Positions 10,761-20,119 of a stretch of 64,000 nucleotides of DNA are shown in pieces (position 1 is the stretch's first letter; each line of letters begins with the position of its first letter). The position numbers and the translations under genes are program-made. The stretch is taken from the NCBI RefSeq assembly GCF_902498185.1, contig NZ_CABVIX010000005.1, positions 248,001 through 312,000 on the forward strand, read 5' to 3'. Below the pieces are notes generated by a model. It was given only the letters and a program-made list of their open reading frames with translations, was not told the origin of the DNA and ran no database searches. This DNA is from Pseudomonas fluorescens (GTDB lineage: Bacteria > Pseudomonadota > Gammaproteobacteria > Pseudomonadales > Pseudomonadaceae).

Positions 10761-12050
10761 TCAGTGCAGCAGTGCGTCAACCACCGAGTAGGCAACCGAG
10801 GTGACGGCCGCAAGACCGATGACCACCACGAACACGTTCGACATCGCCCCGCTGTACTTGCGCATGGCCGGCACGCGACGGATGGCGTACATCGGCATCA
10901 GGAACAGGATCGCCGCGATCACCGGGCCGCCCAGGGATTCGATCATGCCCAGGATGCTCGGGTTGAGGGTTGCGACGATCCAGCACACCACCAGCATCAG
11001 CGCTGCGACAATTCGGTCCAGCGACTTGGCGCCGGGACGCCGCCCGGTCTTCGCAATGATGCCCTTGAGGCCTTCGCTGGCGCCGATGTAGTGACCCAGG
11101 AAAGACTTGGCGATGGCGACGAACGCGATCAGCGGCGCTGCAAAAGCGATGGCAGGGTTGCTGAAGTGGTTGGCCAGGTAGGACAGGATCGACAGGTTCT
11201 GCGCCTTGGCTTCGGCAAGCTGTGCGCTGCTCAGGGTCAGCACGCAGCTGAACACGAAGAACAGCACCATCGCCACCATCAACAGGTGCGCGCGCGAGAG
11301 GATCTGCCCGCTGCGTTCGTCGGCGTGATCGCCGTAGCGGCGCTTCTGGTCAACGGCAAACGCCGAGATGATCGGGGAATGGTTGAAGGAGAACACCATT
11401 ACCGGAATCGCCAGCCACAGTGTGTGCAGGAACGCCGAGCCGCTTGGCACCTGGGAGACGGTATCGAGGATGCCGCCGTTCCAGTGCGGGATCAGGTACA
11501 GCGCCAGCAAGCCCAGGGCCACGATGAATGGGTAGACCAACAGGCTCATTACCTTGACCGTCGCCTGCTCGCCACAGCGAACGATGGCCAGCAGGCCGAG
11601 GATCAGCACGAACGACAGCAGCGCCCGTGGCGGCGGGGCGATGTGCAGCTGGTGCTCCATGAAGCTGCCGACGGTGTTGGTCAGGGCCACGCTGTAGATC
11701 AGCAGGATGGGGAAGATGGCCAGGAAGTAGAGCACGGTGATCATTGCACCAGCGCTGACGCCGAAGTGTTCTTCGACCACGTCGGTGATGTCGCCGCCTT
11801 CACGCCCGGAGAGCACGAAGCGGGTCAGGCCGCGGTGGGCGTAGTACGTCATCGGGAAGGCCAGCAGGGCCAGGATCAGCAAAGGCCAGAAACCGCCCAG
11901 GCCGGCGTTGATAGGCAGGAACAACGTGCCGGCGCCGATGGCCGTGCCAAACAGGCCCAGCATCCAGGTGGTGTCGTGGCGGGACCAGCTGCCAAGCGCA
12001 GCTGGGGTCGATTCAAAGCGTTGTTCAACGCCTGGGGCCTGCTCATTCAT
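10761..12050 (-). CDS. HAAAP-family amino-acid permease (serine/threonine-type)
   Basis: 429-residue inner-membrane transporter with about 11 hydrophobic helices. The first helix has the family motif LFGTAIGAGTLFLPINAG. The protein resembles the hydroxy/aromatic amino-acid permease family (SdaC, TdcC, YhaO). The start at 12050 (MNEQAPGVEQ) is the first ATG; a longer frame would use TTG at 12080. GGAG lies about 12 nt upstream. It follows the aminotransferase gene on the same strand (164 bp gap), and in P. putida KT2440 I recall the same pair. The substrate could be serine, threonine or an aromatic amino acid; the neighbouring aminotransferase does not settle it. Confidence 0.8.
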   Translation of the reverse strand: MNEQAPGVEQRFESTPAALGSWSRHDTTWMLGLFGTAIGAGTLFLPINAGLGGFWPLLILALLAFPMTYYAHRGLTRFVLSGREGGDITDVVEEHFGVSAGAMITVLYFLAIFPILLIYSVALTNTVGSFMEHQLHIAPPPRALLSFVLILGLLAIVRCGEQATVKVMSLLVYPFIVALGLLALYLIPHWNGGILDTVSQVPSGSAFLHTLWLAIPVMVFSFNHSPIISAFAVDQKRRYGDHADERSGQILSRAHLLMVAMVLFFVFSCVLTLSSAQLAEAKAQNLSILSYLANHFSNPAIAFAAPLIAFVAIAKSFLGHYIGASEGLKGIIAKTGRRPGAKSLDRIVAALMLVVCWIVATLNPSILGMIESLGGPVIAAILFLMPMYAIRRVPAMRKYSGAMSNVFVVVIGLAAVTSVAYSVVDALLH

Positions 12051-12214
12051 CCGGGTGCAACTCCACTCGCAAGACTGCAACAGGCTGAGAGTGGCGTATC
12101 AGACGCTTCGTCACCCTCAACCGAAAAAGAGGGACGCGATTGTGCGCTGATTGGATGCACTTGCAAAGCCCCATCCGAGGGGTGGTTGCACCCGGTTGCA
12201 ACCCGGGCCAGGTG

Positions 12215-13414
12215 TCAGCGAGCCTGTACCGCCGCGAACGCCTCGGCCACCTGCGGCAGGTTGTCCGGACGCAGCCCGGCCATGCACACCCGGCCGCTGT
12301 CGATCAGGTACACACCGAACTCGTCACGCAGGCGACGCACTTGCTCGACGCTGAAGCCGGTGTAGCTGAACATGCCGCGTTGGCGCAGGAGGTACTGGAA
12401 GTCCTGGCCTGGCAACAACACGGCCAGGGCGTCGACCAGCCCCTGGCGCATATCAAGGATGCGCCGGCGCATCTGCTCGACTTCCGATACCCACTGGGCG
12501 TTCAGTCCCGCATCACCCAGCACGCCCGACACCAGCTGAGCACCGAAATTGGGTGGGCTGGAGTAGTTGCGGCGTACGGTGGCCTTGAGCTGGCCAAGCA
12601 CGCTCAGCGCGGTGTCGGCATCGTCGCAGACCACCGACAGCCCCCCTACCCGCTCGCCGTACAGCGAGAAGATCTTCGAGAACGAGTTGCTGACCAGGCA
12701 CGGCACGCCGGCACGGGCCATTTCGCGGATGGCATAGGCATCCTCGGCCAGGTTTTCGCCAAAGCCCTGGTAGGCGATGTCGAGGAACGGGATCAGGTTG
12801 CGCGCCTTGACCACTTCGACCACTTGCTGCCACTGGCTCTGGTCCAGGTCGACACCGGTCGGGTTGTGGCAGCACGGGTGCAACAGCACGATGCTGTTTG
12901 CCGCAAGGGTGTGCAGCGTTGCGAGCATGCCTTCGAAGTCCAGGCCACGGCTGGCGGGGTCGAAGTACGGATAGGTGTGGACCTTGAACCCGGCGCCTTC
13001 GAAGATCGCGCGGTGGTTGTCCCAGGTCGGATTGCTGACCCAGACCTCAGCCTCCGGGAAGTAGCGCTTGAGGAAATCGGCGCCAACCTTCAGCGCACCG
13101 GAGCCGCCTACCGTCTGCACGGTAGCGACGCGATCGCCCGACACTGCCGGATGATCGGTACCGAACAGCAGTGCCTGGATCGCCCGGCGGTAACTTGCCA
13201 GGCCTTCCATCGGCAGGTAGAGCGAGGCTTCATGGGGCTGGCCGGCCAGGCGCTGCTCGGCTTCGGCTACCGCCGCCAGCTGCGGTACCACGCCTGCGGC
13301 ATCGTAATACAGACCGATACTCAGGTTGACCTTGTCGGCACGGGGATCGGCCTTGAAAGTCTCCATCAGCGAGAGGATGGGATCGCCGGCATAGGCATCG
13401 ACATGTTTGAACAC
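12215..13414 (-). CDS. amaC: AspC/TyrB-family aminotransferase (AmaC-like)
   Basis: 399-residue fold-type I PLP aminotransferase of the aromatic/aspartate group. The PLP lysine is Lys247 in [21 protein letters not shown] near 184-187 and the substrate-binding SIGLYYD region are present. By sequence alone it would be called TyrB (aromatic amino acid aminotransferase). The immediately upstream gene is dpkA, and in P. putida the pair PP_3590-PP_3591 encodes D-lysine aminotransferase AmaC and reductase DpkA, which lead D-lysine to L-pipecolate. That role is inferred from this pairing and homology. Spacing to dpkA is 126 bp without a visible terminator. Confidence 0.8.
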   Translation of the reverse strand: MFKHVDAYAGDPILSLMETFKADPRADKVNLSIGLYYDAAGVVPQLAAVAEAEQRLAGQPHEASLYLPMEGLASYRRAIQALLFGTDHPAVSGDRVATVQTVGGSGALKVGADFLKRYFPEAEVWVSNPTWDNHRAIFEGAGFKVHTYPYFDPASRGLDFEGMLATLHTLAANSIVLLHPCCHNPTGVDLDQSQWQQVVEVVKARNLIPFLDIAYQGFGENLAEDAYAIREMARAGVPCLVSNSFSKIFSLYGERVGGLSVVCDDADTALSVLGQLKATVRRNYSSPPNFGAQLVSGVLGDAGLNAQWVSEVEQMRRRILDMRQGLVDALAVLLPGQDFQYLLRQRGMFSYTGFSVEQVRRLRDEFGVYLIDSGRVCMAGLRPDNLPQVAEAFAAVQAR

Positions 13415-13540
13415 AGCGCACAGCTCCTTGGGTCAGGACAGTTCGGGAAATGCTGCCCTGAGGATACCTGTAGCGGCGACCAAGGAACATCACCTTGGCG
13501 CAAGGATACAGGTGCATCGGCGCATGGTCTGGCACCGACT

Positions 13541-14560
13541 CTACATTGCCCGCAGTGCCTCGAGCTCATCCACCGACAGTGCCACGCCCTCCTGCTCCGC
13601 GATCTTGCGCTCGCGATAGCGCCGCTCGCCCGGCAGACGTTCGAGCCCGGCAGCCTGCATCTGCTCAACGAGCACATGACTGCGCTGCGCAAACCGGTCA
13701 CCTTCGGCCTTGCTCGGGTCAATGACGATGATCAGCTGGCCCGTCCAGGGGGTCTTGGCGCCGGGGTGCCGCGACCAGTCGAATTCCCATGAGAAATGCC
13801 CACCTGTCAGCGCTGCGGCCAGGAGCTCGACCATCATCGACAGGGCCGAACCCTTGTGACCGCCGAACGGCAGCAGTGCCCCGCCATTGAGGATGGCCTG
13901 GGGATCGCAGCTTGGCTGGCCCTGGGCGTCCACGCCCATGCCTGGCGGCAGCTGCTCGCCCTGTCGGGCGGCGATCTGGACATCGCCGTGGGCCATGGCA
14001 CTGGTTGCCATGTCGAAAACGATGGGGTCGGACCCGGCACACGGCGCGGCGAAGGCAAGCGGGTTGGTCCCGAACAACGGCTTGCGCGCGCCGTGGGGCA
14101 CTACGCAGGTCATGCTGTTGACCACGCTCAACGCCACGAGTCCCTCGTCGGCAAAAGGCTCGACATCTGGCCACAGCGCGCCGAAATGATGAGAGTCGTG
14201 GATCGCCAGCACTGCAATACCGGCGTTACGTGCCTTCTCCACCAGCAACGGCCGCGCCGCAGCCAACGCCGGTTGGGCGAAACCGCCGCAGGCATCGACC
14301 CTCACAAACGCGGGTGCCACATCCACCACGTGCGGCTCTGCCTGCCCATCGACCCAGCCGCTGGCCAGTGTCGAGACATAGCCAGGCATACGGAAAACCC
14401 CGTGGCTATGGGCCCCATCGCGCTGGGCGCTGGCACAGTTGTGCGCGAGTACCGTGGCCACGTTATCGGCGCAGCCATGTCGCTGGAAGATGTCCTGCAG
14501 CAACGCCTGCAATTGGTCGAACGGCAGGCGTACGAGGGACCCCTTGGCGGATCTGGACAT
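13541..14560 (-). CDS. dpkA: Delta1-piperideine-2-carboxylate / pyrroline-2-carboxylate reductase
   Basis: 339-residue Ldh2/MDH2-type NAD(P)H oxidoreductase, closely resembling Pseudomonas DpkA. It reduces cyclic imines from D-lysine and D-proline to L-pipecolate and L-proline. Family marks are NCASAQRDGAHSHGVFRMPGY, HDSHHFGALWPDVEPFA, NSMTCVVPHGARKPLFGTNP and GGALLPFGGHKGSALSMM. The start at 14560 (MSRSAKGS) has AGGAGT 8 nt upstream; the 39-residue longer frame lacks this. It is followed by the amaC-like aminotransferase, which supplies its substrate. The lysine transport and D-amino-acid dehydrogenase genes that I recall next to this pair in KT2440 are not here; a C26 amidohydrolase follows instead. 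Confidence 0.88.
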   Translation of the reverse strand: MSRSAKGSLVRLPFDQLQALLQDIFQRHGCADNVATVLAHNCASAQRDGAHSHGVFRMPGYVSTLASGWVDGQAEPHVVDVAPAFVRVDACGGFAQPALAAARPLLVEKARNAGIAVLAIHDSHHFGALWPDVEPFADEGLVALSVVNSMTCVVPHGARKPLFGTNPLAFAAPCAGSDPIVFDMATSAMAHGDVQIAARQGEQLPPGMGVDAQGQPSCDPQAILNGGALLPFGGHKGSALSMMVELLAAALTGGHFSWEFDWSRHPGAKTPWTGQLIIVIDPSKAEGDRFAQRSHVLVEQMQAAGLERLPGERRYRERKIAEQEGVALSVDELEALRAM

Positions 14561-14960
14561 CTGTAACTCCTTTTTGCGATGGATGCAGGCGATAGGCTGG
14601 TACGTTCGAGAGTTCATGATGGCGCCTGGATGTGTCAAATACCTCAGCCAATCCCGTGCTTCATTGCGTGACTGCAAAGAGCGAATGCATCGTTAAATAT
14701 AATTTACCGAAAGCGTGCAATACCCTTGCACCATCAGGGCCTTATAGCCCTACCCCTCCCTGAAACCGCCATTCAAGCGCTGTCCACCCTCTTCAACTCG
14801 TTTGACATATTAAACGGCTCTGGCAAGCTATCCGACAGGTTTCGACCGGAGACGGCTACCAGCATGGCCGCCCGGCAGTGCTCGAAACCTCAGGCAGTGC
14901 CCAGGCTCCACGTGCACGCCTGCACAACAATGACAGGCTGAGCCTGTCCCAAGGTGACAT
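14561..14960. promoter_or_regulatory. 400-bp divergent intergenic region (dpkA / C26 amidohydrolase)
   Basis: No credible gene. It holds an AT-rich patch near 14690-14712 on the dpkA side and, facing right, a consensus -35 TTGACA at 14802-14807 with only a weak -10 (AGCTAT, 18-bp spacing). The downstream 100 bp are GC-rich leader up to AAGGTG before the ATG at 14961. Nothing else stands out. Confidence 0.35.
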
Positions 14961-15773
14961 ATGTCCAACAGCAACATTGGCAACAAGCCTCAGACTCTGC
15001 GCAAGCCGGTCGTACTCATGACCATGGGTACCCAGGAGCGCAAGGGCCACGACTATCAGGTCATGACCCATAAATACATCACCCCGCTGGTCGACTTCGC
15101 CGAGTGCGTGCCTGTACTGGTTCCCACCTGCTGCGGCATCGATGCGCTGGAAACCTACCTGGACATGGCCGACGGTGTGTACCTGACAGGCGCAGGGAGC
15201 AACATCGATCCGGCGCTTTATGGTCAGGAAAACGAAACCCCCGGCAAGGGCCAGGACAAGCACCGCGACCTGTTCGACATCCCGCTGGTGCAACTGGCTA
15301 TCGCCCGCGGCCTGCCGATCTTCGGCATCTGCCGGGGCATGCAGGAAATCAACGTGGCCCTGGGCGGTGACATCTACCAGAAGGTCTACGTCGAGCCCGG
15401 CTTCAACGACCACCGGGAGAATCCGGAAGATCCCGTCGAAGTGCAGTATCAGGCTGTCCACGGCGTGAAGATCAAGCGTGGCAGCTGGCTGAACGAGACA
15501 CTCGGCAGGGACGAAATCCGCGTGAACTCCCTGCACGGCCAAGGGTTGAAGACTCTCGGCGAGGGTCTTGAGCCGATCGCTGTCGCTGAAGATGGCCTGG
15601 TGGAGGCGATTCACGCGCCGAGCCTGTCGCCATTCCTTTTTGCCGTGCAATGGCACCCGGAATGGCAAGCCGCCAGGAACCCCGACTCAATCCGCATCTT
15701 CCAGGCCTTCGGTGATGCTTGCCGTCAGCAGGTGCGCAAGACCCAGTCGATCAGGCAGAGTCAGTCTGCCTGA
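14961..15773 (+). CDS. Class I glutamine-amidotransferase-like hydrolase (peptidase C26, PuuD type)
   Basis: 270-residue gamma-glutamyl hydrolase family protein. The catalytic triad is visible: Cys124 in FGICRGMQEINVALGG, and His232 and Glu234 in VQWHPEW. In E. coli PuuD this fold splits gamma-glutamyl-GABA, and other members hydrolyse gamma-glutamyl conjugates; the natural substrate here is unknown. The start ATG at 14961 has AAGGTG 5 nt upstream. It lies 261 bp before kdgD, same strand, and may be transcribed separately since the kdgD promoter region contains its own operator-like site. A gene of this type precedes kdgD in P. putida too, which hints at a stable association. Confidence 0.85.
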   Translation: MSNSNIGNKPQTLRKPVVLMTMGTQERKGHDYQVMTHKYITPLVDFAECVPVLVPTCCGIDALETYLDMADGVYLTGAGSNIDPALYGQENETPGKGQDKHRDLFDIPLVQLAIARGLPIFGICRGMQEINVALGGDIYQKVYVEPGFNDHRENPEDPVEVQYQAVHGVKIKRGSWLNETLGRDEIRVNSLHGQGLKTLGEGLEPIAVAEDGLVEAIHAPSLSPFLFAVQWHPEWQAARNPDSIRIFQAFGDACRQQVRKTQSIRQSQSA

Positions 15774-15964
15774 TCCGTTGAACACCCCCCGCTCTGCGTG
15801 TATGAATGTCCATGAGCGGGCGGTGCTGACAGAGAGATACGACAACCCCTGGCAAACGCTAAAAGCCCCGCAATAGGCCACCTTGCGCCATTCACTGACG
15901 ATTTACCCCCCTCCAATAACCCCTTCGATGAAAAAATCCTGCCTGGGGGACTAGTCATTCCTAA

Positions 15965-15978
15965 GGTTGTACGATAAC
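15965..15978. promoter_or_regulatory. Candidate GntR operator upstream of kdgD
   Basis: GGTTGTACGATAAC; its 13-bp core GTTGTACGATAAC is an imperfect palindrome and matches 12 of 13 positions with 22572-22584 in front of the GntR regulator gene. It lies 57-70 bp upstream of the kdgD start, a usual place for repression. Confidence 0.6.
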
Positions 15979-16027
15979 TTACCTCCACCTTGGTTCTACC
16001 CACTTCTTCCAAGCGCCACAGGATGCC

Positions 16028-16035
16028 AACAACAA
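16028..16035 (+). promoter_or_regulatory. Hfq/Crc catabolite-activity motif on the kdgD start codon
   Basis: AACAACAA fits the AAYAAYAA target motif of Hfq/Crc translational repression and ends on the A of the kdgD ATG. In known targets such motifs near the start codon block ribosome binding when preferred carbon sources are present. Confidence 0.5.
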
Positions 16036-16946
16036 TGAATCCACAAGAACTGCAATCCATCCTTTCCCACGGCCTGCTGTCGTTCCCGGTGACCGATTTC
16101 AACGCTCAGGGCGACTTCAACCCGGCTGGCTACGCCAAGCGCCTCGAGTGGCTCGCTCCGTATGGCGCCAGCGCACTCTTCGCGGCCGGTGGTACCGGTG
16201 AGTTCTTCTCCCTCGCGGCCAGTGAATACAGCCAGGTCATCAAGACGGCCGTAGACACCTGCGCAGGTTCGGTACCGATTCTGGCAGGTGTGGGTGGCTC
16301 TACCCGCCAGGCCATCGAATACGCCCAGGAAGCCGAGCGTCTGGGGGCCAAGGGCCTGCTGCTGCTGCCACACTACCTCACCGAAGCCAGCCAGGACGGC
16401 GTTGCCGCCCACGTTGAGGCAGTGTGCAAGTCGGTGAAGATCGGGGTGGTGGTGTACAACCGCAATGTCTGCCGCCTGAACGCCGACCAGCTCGAGAAAC
16501 TCGCCGAACGCTGCCCGAACCTCATCGGCTACAAGGACGGCCTGGGCGACATCGAGCTGATGGTTTCGATCCGCCGCCGCCTGGGCGACCGCTTCAGCTA
16601 CCTGGGTGGCCTGCCAACCGCCGAAGTGTATGCTGCCGCCTACAAGGCCCTGGGCGTGCCGGTCTACTCGTCCGCGGTGTTCAACTTCGTGCCAAAGACC
16701 GCGATGGACTTCTACCACGCCATCGCCCGTGATGACCACGCCGCCGTGGCCAAGCTGATCGACGATTTCTTCCTGCCTTACCTGGAGATCCGCAACCGCA
16801 AGGCTGGTTATGCCGTCAGCATCGTCAAGGCCGGCGCCAAGCTTGCAGGCTATGACGCGGGCCCGGTGCGCACGCCATTGACCGAGCTGACCGGCGAAGA
16901 GTACGAGATGCTCGCGGCCCTGATGGACAAGCAAGGCGCCCAGTAA
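16035..16946 (+). CDS. kdgD: 5-dehydro-4-deoxyglucarate dehydratase
   Basis: 303 residues, exactly the family length. Class I aldolase-type (DHDPS-like) barrel that dehydrates and decarboxylates 5-keto-4-deoxyglucarate to alpha-ketoglutarate semialdehyde. The Schiff-base lysine is Lys167 in [10 protein letters not shown], Tyr141 in VVVYNRN is the proton relay, and GGTGEFFSL binds the carboxylate. The start at 16035 (MNPQELQ) is preferred over ATG at 16023 because of family length and AGGA 10 nt upstream. It heads the operon kdgD - MFS transporter - garD - semialdehyde dehydrogenase. A palindromic operator lies upstream, and an AACAACAA motif overlaps the start. Confidence 0.95.
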   Translation: MNPQELQSILSHGLLSFPVTDFNAQGDFNPAGYAKRLEWLAPYGASALFAAGGTGEFFSLAASEYSQVIKTAVDTCAGSVPILAGVGGSTRQAIEYAQEAERLGAKGLLLLPHYLTEASQDGVAAHVEAVCKSVKIGVVVYNRNVCRLNADQLEKLAERCPNLIGYKDGLGDIELMVSIRRRLGDRFSYLGGLPTAEVYAAAYKALGVPVYSSAVFNFVPKTAMDFYHAIARDDHAAVAKLIDDFFLPYLEIRNRKAGYAVSIVKAGAKLAGYDAGPVRTPLTELTGEEYEMLAALMDKQGAQ

Positions 16947-17049
16947 GTCTGATCTGCGCGGCCTGCCCTGCCGCAAGCCGAAGCGGGAAGCCCCCGCTTC
17001 GGCATACACCTATCGCCCGCACAAAAATAACTAGTGGGAGTACGCCAGC

Positions 17050-18420
17050 ATGCAAGCGACGAAAAAGACGCATGTGCGCTACCTGATCCTGTTGATGCTG
17101 TTTATCGTCACCACGATCAACTACGCCGACCGCGCCACCATCTCGATTGCCGGCTCCAGTCTGCAGAAAGACCTGGGGATCGATGCGGTTACCCTCGGCT
17201 ACATCTTCTCCGCCTTCGGCTGGGCGTATGTGCTTGGCCAGATTCCCGGTGGCTGGCTGCTCGACCGCTTCGGCTCGAAGAAGGTCTACGCCCTCAGCAT
17301 ATTCACCTGGTCACTGTTCACTGTGTTGCAAGGCTTTGTCGGCTATCTGCCGATGGCCAACGCGATCATCGCCCTGTTCATGCTGCGCTTTCTGGTCGGG
17401 TTCGCCGAGGCGCCATCGTTTCCGGGCAACGCGCGCATCGTCGCGGCCTGGTTCCCAACCGCTGAACGCGGCACGGCCTCGGCCATCTTCAACTCCGCGC
17501 AATACTTCGCCACGGTACTGTTCGCACCGCTCATGGGCTGGATCGTCCACTCCTGGGGCTGGGAGCACGTGTTCGTGGTCATGGGCGCACTGGGCGTCGC
17601 TTTCTCCCTTGTCTGGCTCAAGGTGATCTACAACCCCAAGGAGCACCCGTTGATCAGTGCCGAGGAGCTCGATCATATCGAGAAGAACGGCGGCCTGGTC
17701 GACATGGACAAGCCGCGCGAAGCCGGCAACAGCGGGCCGAAATGGGGCTACATCAAGCAGCTGCTGACCAGCCGCATGATGGTCGGCATCTATCTGGGGC
17801 AGTACTGCATCAACGCGATCACCTATTTCTTCCTCACCTGGTTCCCGGTGTATCTGGTGCAGGAGCGCGGCATGTCGATTCTAAAGGCAGGTTTCATTGC
17901 CTCGCTGCCGGCAATCTGTGGCTTTATCGGTGGTGTGCTCGGAGGTGTGCTGTCGGACCACCTTCTGCGTCGTGGCCACTCGCTCACCTTCGCCCGCAAG
18001 GCGCCGATCGTGGTCGGGCTGCTGCTGTCCACCACCATGGTGATCTGCAACTATGTCGACGCAGAATGGATGGTGGTCGGCATCATGGCCCTGGCCTTCT
18101 TTGGCAAAGGCCTCGGGGCGTTGGGCTGGGCGGTGGTGTCGGACACTTCGCCCAAGCAGATCGCCGGACTGTCCGGTGGCATGTTCAACACCTTTGGCAA
18201 CATCGCCTCGATCACCACGCCGATCATCATCGGCTACATCATCAGCGCCACTGGCTCATTCAAGTGGGCACTGGTGTACGTGGGCGCCAATGCGCTGGTG
18301 GCGGTGTCCAGCTACCTGGTGATCGTCGGCCCGATCAAGCGCATCCAGTTGCGCGACAGTCCCAAGGACGGCTCTGAACCTTCCGCCTCCAGCAGCGAAC
18401 TGGCAGGCTCGCGCCACTGA
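17050..18420 (+). CDS. MFS hexarate (galactarate/glucarate) transporter, GudP/GarP type
   Basis: 456-residue major-facilitator protein of the anion:cation symporter family, 12 predicted helices. Family marks are NYADRATISIAG near residues 24-35 and GWAYVLGQIPGGWLLDRFGSK around 57-77, as in D-glucarate/galactarate permeases. It follows kdgD by 103 bp with GGGAG 9 nt before the ATG, and precedes garD, so it should bring galactarate into the cell for this pathway. An A-rich stretch (AAAAATAA, 17023-17030) before the RBS could be a weak Hfq/Crc site. Confidence 0.9.
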   Translation: MQATKKTHVRYLILLMLFIVTTINYADRATISIAGSSLQKDLGIDAVTLGYIFSAFGWAYVLGQIPGGWLLDRFGSKKVYALSIFTWSLFTVLQGFVGYLPMANAIIALFMLRFLVGFAEAPSFPGNARIVAAWFPTAERGTASAIFNSAQYFATVLFAPLMGWIVHSWGWEHVFVVMGALGVAFSLVWLKVIYNPKEHPLISAEELDHIEKNGGLVDMDKPREAGNSGPKWGYIKQLLTSRMMVGIYLGQYCINAITYFFLTWFPVYLVQERGMSILKAGFIASLPAICGFIGGVLGGVLSDHLLRRGHSLTFARKAPIVVGLLLSTTMVICNYVDAEWMVVGIMALAFFGKGLGALGWAVVSDTSPKQIAGLSGGMFNTFGNIASITTPIIIGYIISATGSFKWALVYVGANALVAVSSYLVIVGPIKRIQLRDSPKDGSEPSASSSELAGSRH

Positions 18421-18429
18421 GTGAACACT

Positions 18430-18451
18430 CCGGCGCCCTGCGCGGCGCCGG
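18430..18451 (+). other. Strong intra-operon hairpin between transporter and garD
   Basis: CCGGCGCC and GGCGCCGG form a perfect 8-bp GC stem with a 6-nt loop, 10 bp after the transporter stop. There is no T-run, so it is more likely an mRNA stabiliser or processing stop than a terminator. Confidence 0.5.
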
Positions 18452-18492
18452 CTGCAGAATAAAAGCCTGAGACCTCAAAGAAGGGCCCGACC

Positions 18493-20046
18493 ATGCAACT
18501 GATCGAAACCACCGATTCGCCCCGCTACGTTCGCCTGCATGAGCAAGACAACGTCGTGGTCGTGGTCAATGACCACGGCCTTGGCGAAGGCAGCCGCTTC
18601 GCCGATGGGCTGACTCTGGTCGAAAGCGTGCCCCAGAGCCACAAGGTCGCACTGCTCGACATCGCCAAGGATGAGCCGGTACGCCGCTATGGCCAGATCA
18701 TCGGCTATGCGCTTGAAGACTTGCCACGAGGCAGTTGGGTGAAAGAAGACCAACTGGGCATGCCGGCCGCTCCCGAGCTGGACAGTCTGCCCCGCTGCGA
18801 CGCCATTCCAGCTCCTCTGCCCCCGCTCGAGGGCTACACCTTCGAAGGTTACCGCAATGCCGACGGCACCGTCGGCACCCGGAATATCCTGGGCATCACC
18901 ACCACGGTGCAATGCGTTACCGGCGTGCTCGACCATGCGGTCAAGCGTATCCGCGACGAGTTGCTGCCGCGATACCCGAACGTCGATGACGTGGTCGCGC
19001 TGACTCACAGCTACGGCTGCGGCGTGGCGATCAACGCGCGTGATGCCTACATCCCGATCCGCACCGTACGCAATCTGGCGCGCAACCCCAACCTGGGCGG
19101 CGAAGCGCTGGTGATCAGCCTGGGCTGTGAAAAACTCCAGGCCGGCCAGGTGATGCACGAAAACGACCCGTCCGTGGACCTTAGCGAGCCCTGGCTATAC
19201 CGCCTCCAGGATGCCAGCCTGGGATTCGTCGAGATGATCGAGCAGATCATGTCGCTGGCCGATGCGCGTCTGCGCAAGCTGGACCAGCGCCGCCGCGAAA
19301 CCGTGCCTGCCAGCGAGCTGATCCTGGGCATGCAGTGTGGCGGCAGCGATGCGTTTTCCGGCATCACCGCCAACCCGGCGCTGGGTTTTGCCGCCGATCT
19401 GCTGGTGCGCACAGGCGCCACGGTGATGTTCTCCGAAGTCACCGAAGTGCGCGATGCCATCTATATGCTCACCTCGCGCGCCGAAACCCCGGAAGTGGCC
19501 GACGCGCTGGTACGCGAGATGGACTGGTACGACCAGTACCTTGAACGCGGCGCCGCCGACCGCAGCGCCAACACCACGCCTGGCAACAAGAAGGGTGGGC
19601 TGTCGAACATCGTCGAAAAATCCCTCGGTTCGATCGTCAAATCCGGCAGCGGCGCGATCCAGGGCGTACTTGGCCCGGGCGAGCGGGTGAACCGAAAGGG
19701 CCTGATCTTCTGCGCCACGCCCGCCAGCGACTTCGTCTGCGGCACCTTGCAGCTGGCTGCCGGGATGAACCTGCATGTCTTCACCACTGGCCGCGGCACC
19801 CCGTATGGCCTGGCCATGGCGCCAGTGGTCAAGGTGTGTACCCGCACCGAGCTGGCCCAGCGCTGGCCGGACCTTATCGACATCGACGCCGGCCGCATCG
19901 CCACGGGCCGCGCCAGCATCGAGGAACTCGGCTGGGAGCTGTTCCACTACTACCTCGACGTTGCCAGCGGCCGCCAGCAGACCTGGGCCGAGAAGCACAA
20001 ACTGCACAACGACATCATCTTGTTCAACCCCGCACCGGTGACGTGA
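18493..20046 (+). CDS. garD: Galactarate dehydratase
   Basis: 517-residue UxaA/GarD-family dehydratase that converts galactarate to 5-keto-4-deoxyglucarate. It has the short N-terminal SAF-like part (residues about 1-95) and the catalytic part starting with [17 protein letters not shown]. Typical blocks are [29 protein letters not shown] and [19 protein letters not shown]. Its product is the substrate of KdgD encoded at the start of the same operon. No glucarate dehydratase (gudD) is in the window, so the cluster as seen serves galactarate; glucarate use would need a gene elsewhere. Confidence 0.95.
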   Translation: MQLIETTDSPRYVRLHEQDNVVVVVNDHGLGEGSRFADGLTLVESVPQSHKVALLDIAKDEPVRRYGQIIGYALEDLPRGSWVKEDQLGMPAAPELDSLPRCDAIPAPLPPLEGYTFEGYRNADGTVGTRNILGITTTVQCVTGVLDHAVKRIRDELLPRYPNVDDVVALTHSYGCGVAINARDAYIPIRTVRNLARNPNLGGEALVISLGCEKLQAGQVMHENDPSVDLSEPWLYRLQDASLGFVEMIEQIMSLADARLRKLDQRRRETVPASELILGMQCGGSDAFSGITANPALGFAADLLVRTGATVMFSEVTEVRDAIYMLTSRAETPEVADALVREMDWYDQYLERGAADRSANTTPGNKKGGLSNIVEKSLGSIVKSGSGAIQGVLGPGERVNRKGLIFCATPASDFVCGTLQLAAGMNLHVFTTGRGTPYGLAMAPVVKVCTRTELAQRWPDLIDIDAGRIATGRASIEELGWELFHYYLDVASGRQQTWAEKHKLHNDIILFNPAPVT

Positions 20047-20119
20047 CCATTGGCGCAGCCGACCGGTGCGGGAGCGGCCCTATGGCCCCATGCCCATCTA
20101 TCTAACCAAGGAGCACACC

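Noticed and set aside
12185..12207. GGTTGCAACC palindrome and GGTTGCA repeat between aminotransferase and permease genes as a terminator or operator
   Set aside because: Short, no T-run, and no known regulator consensus.
10764..13792. Long plus-strand frames opposite the permease and aminotransferase genes
   Set aside because: Antisense shadows; no recognisable motif and the opposite strand encodes clear families.
14802..14830. Sigma-70 promoter for the C26 amidohydrolase
   Set aside because: TTGACA is perfect, but the only -10 (AGCTAT) is poor; kept as a note in the intergenic entry.
14726..14941. 71-codon ORF in the dpkA / C26 gap
   Set aside because: TTG start without ribosome site, no family signal, composition like non-coding leader.
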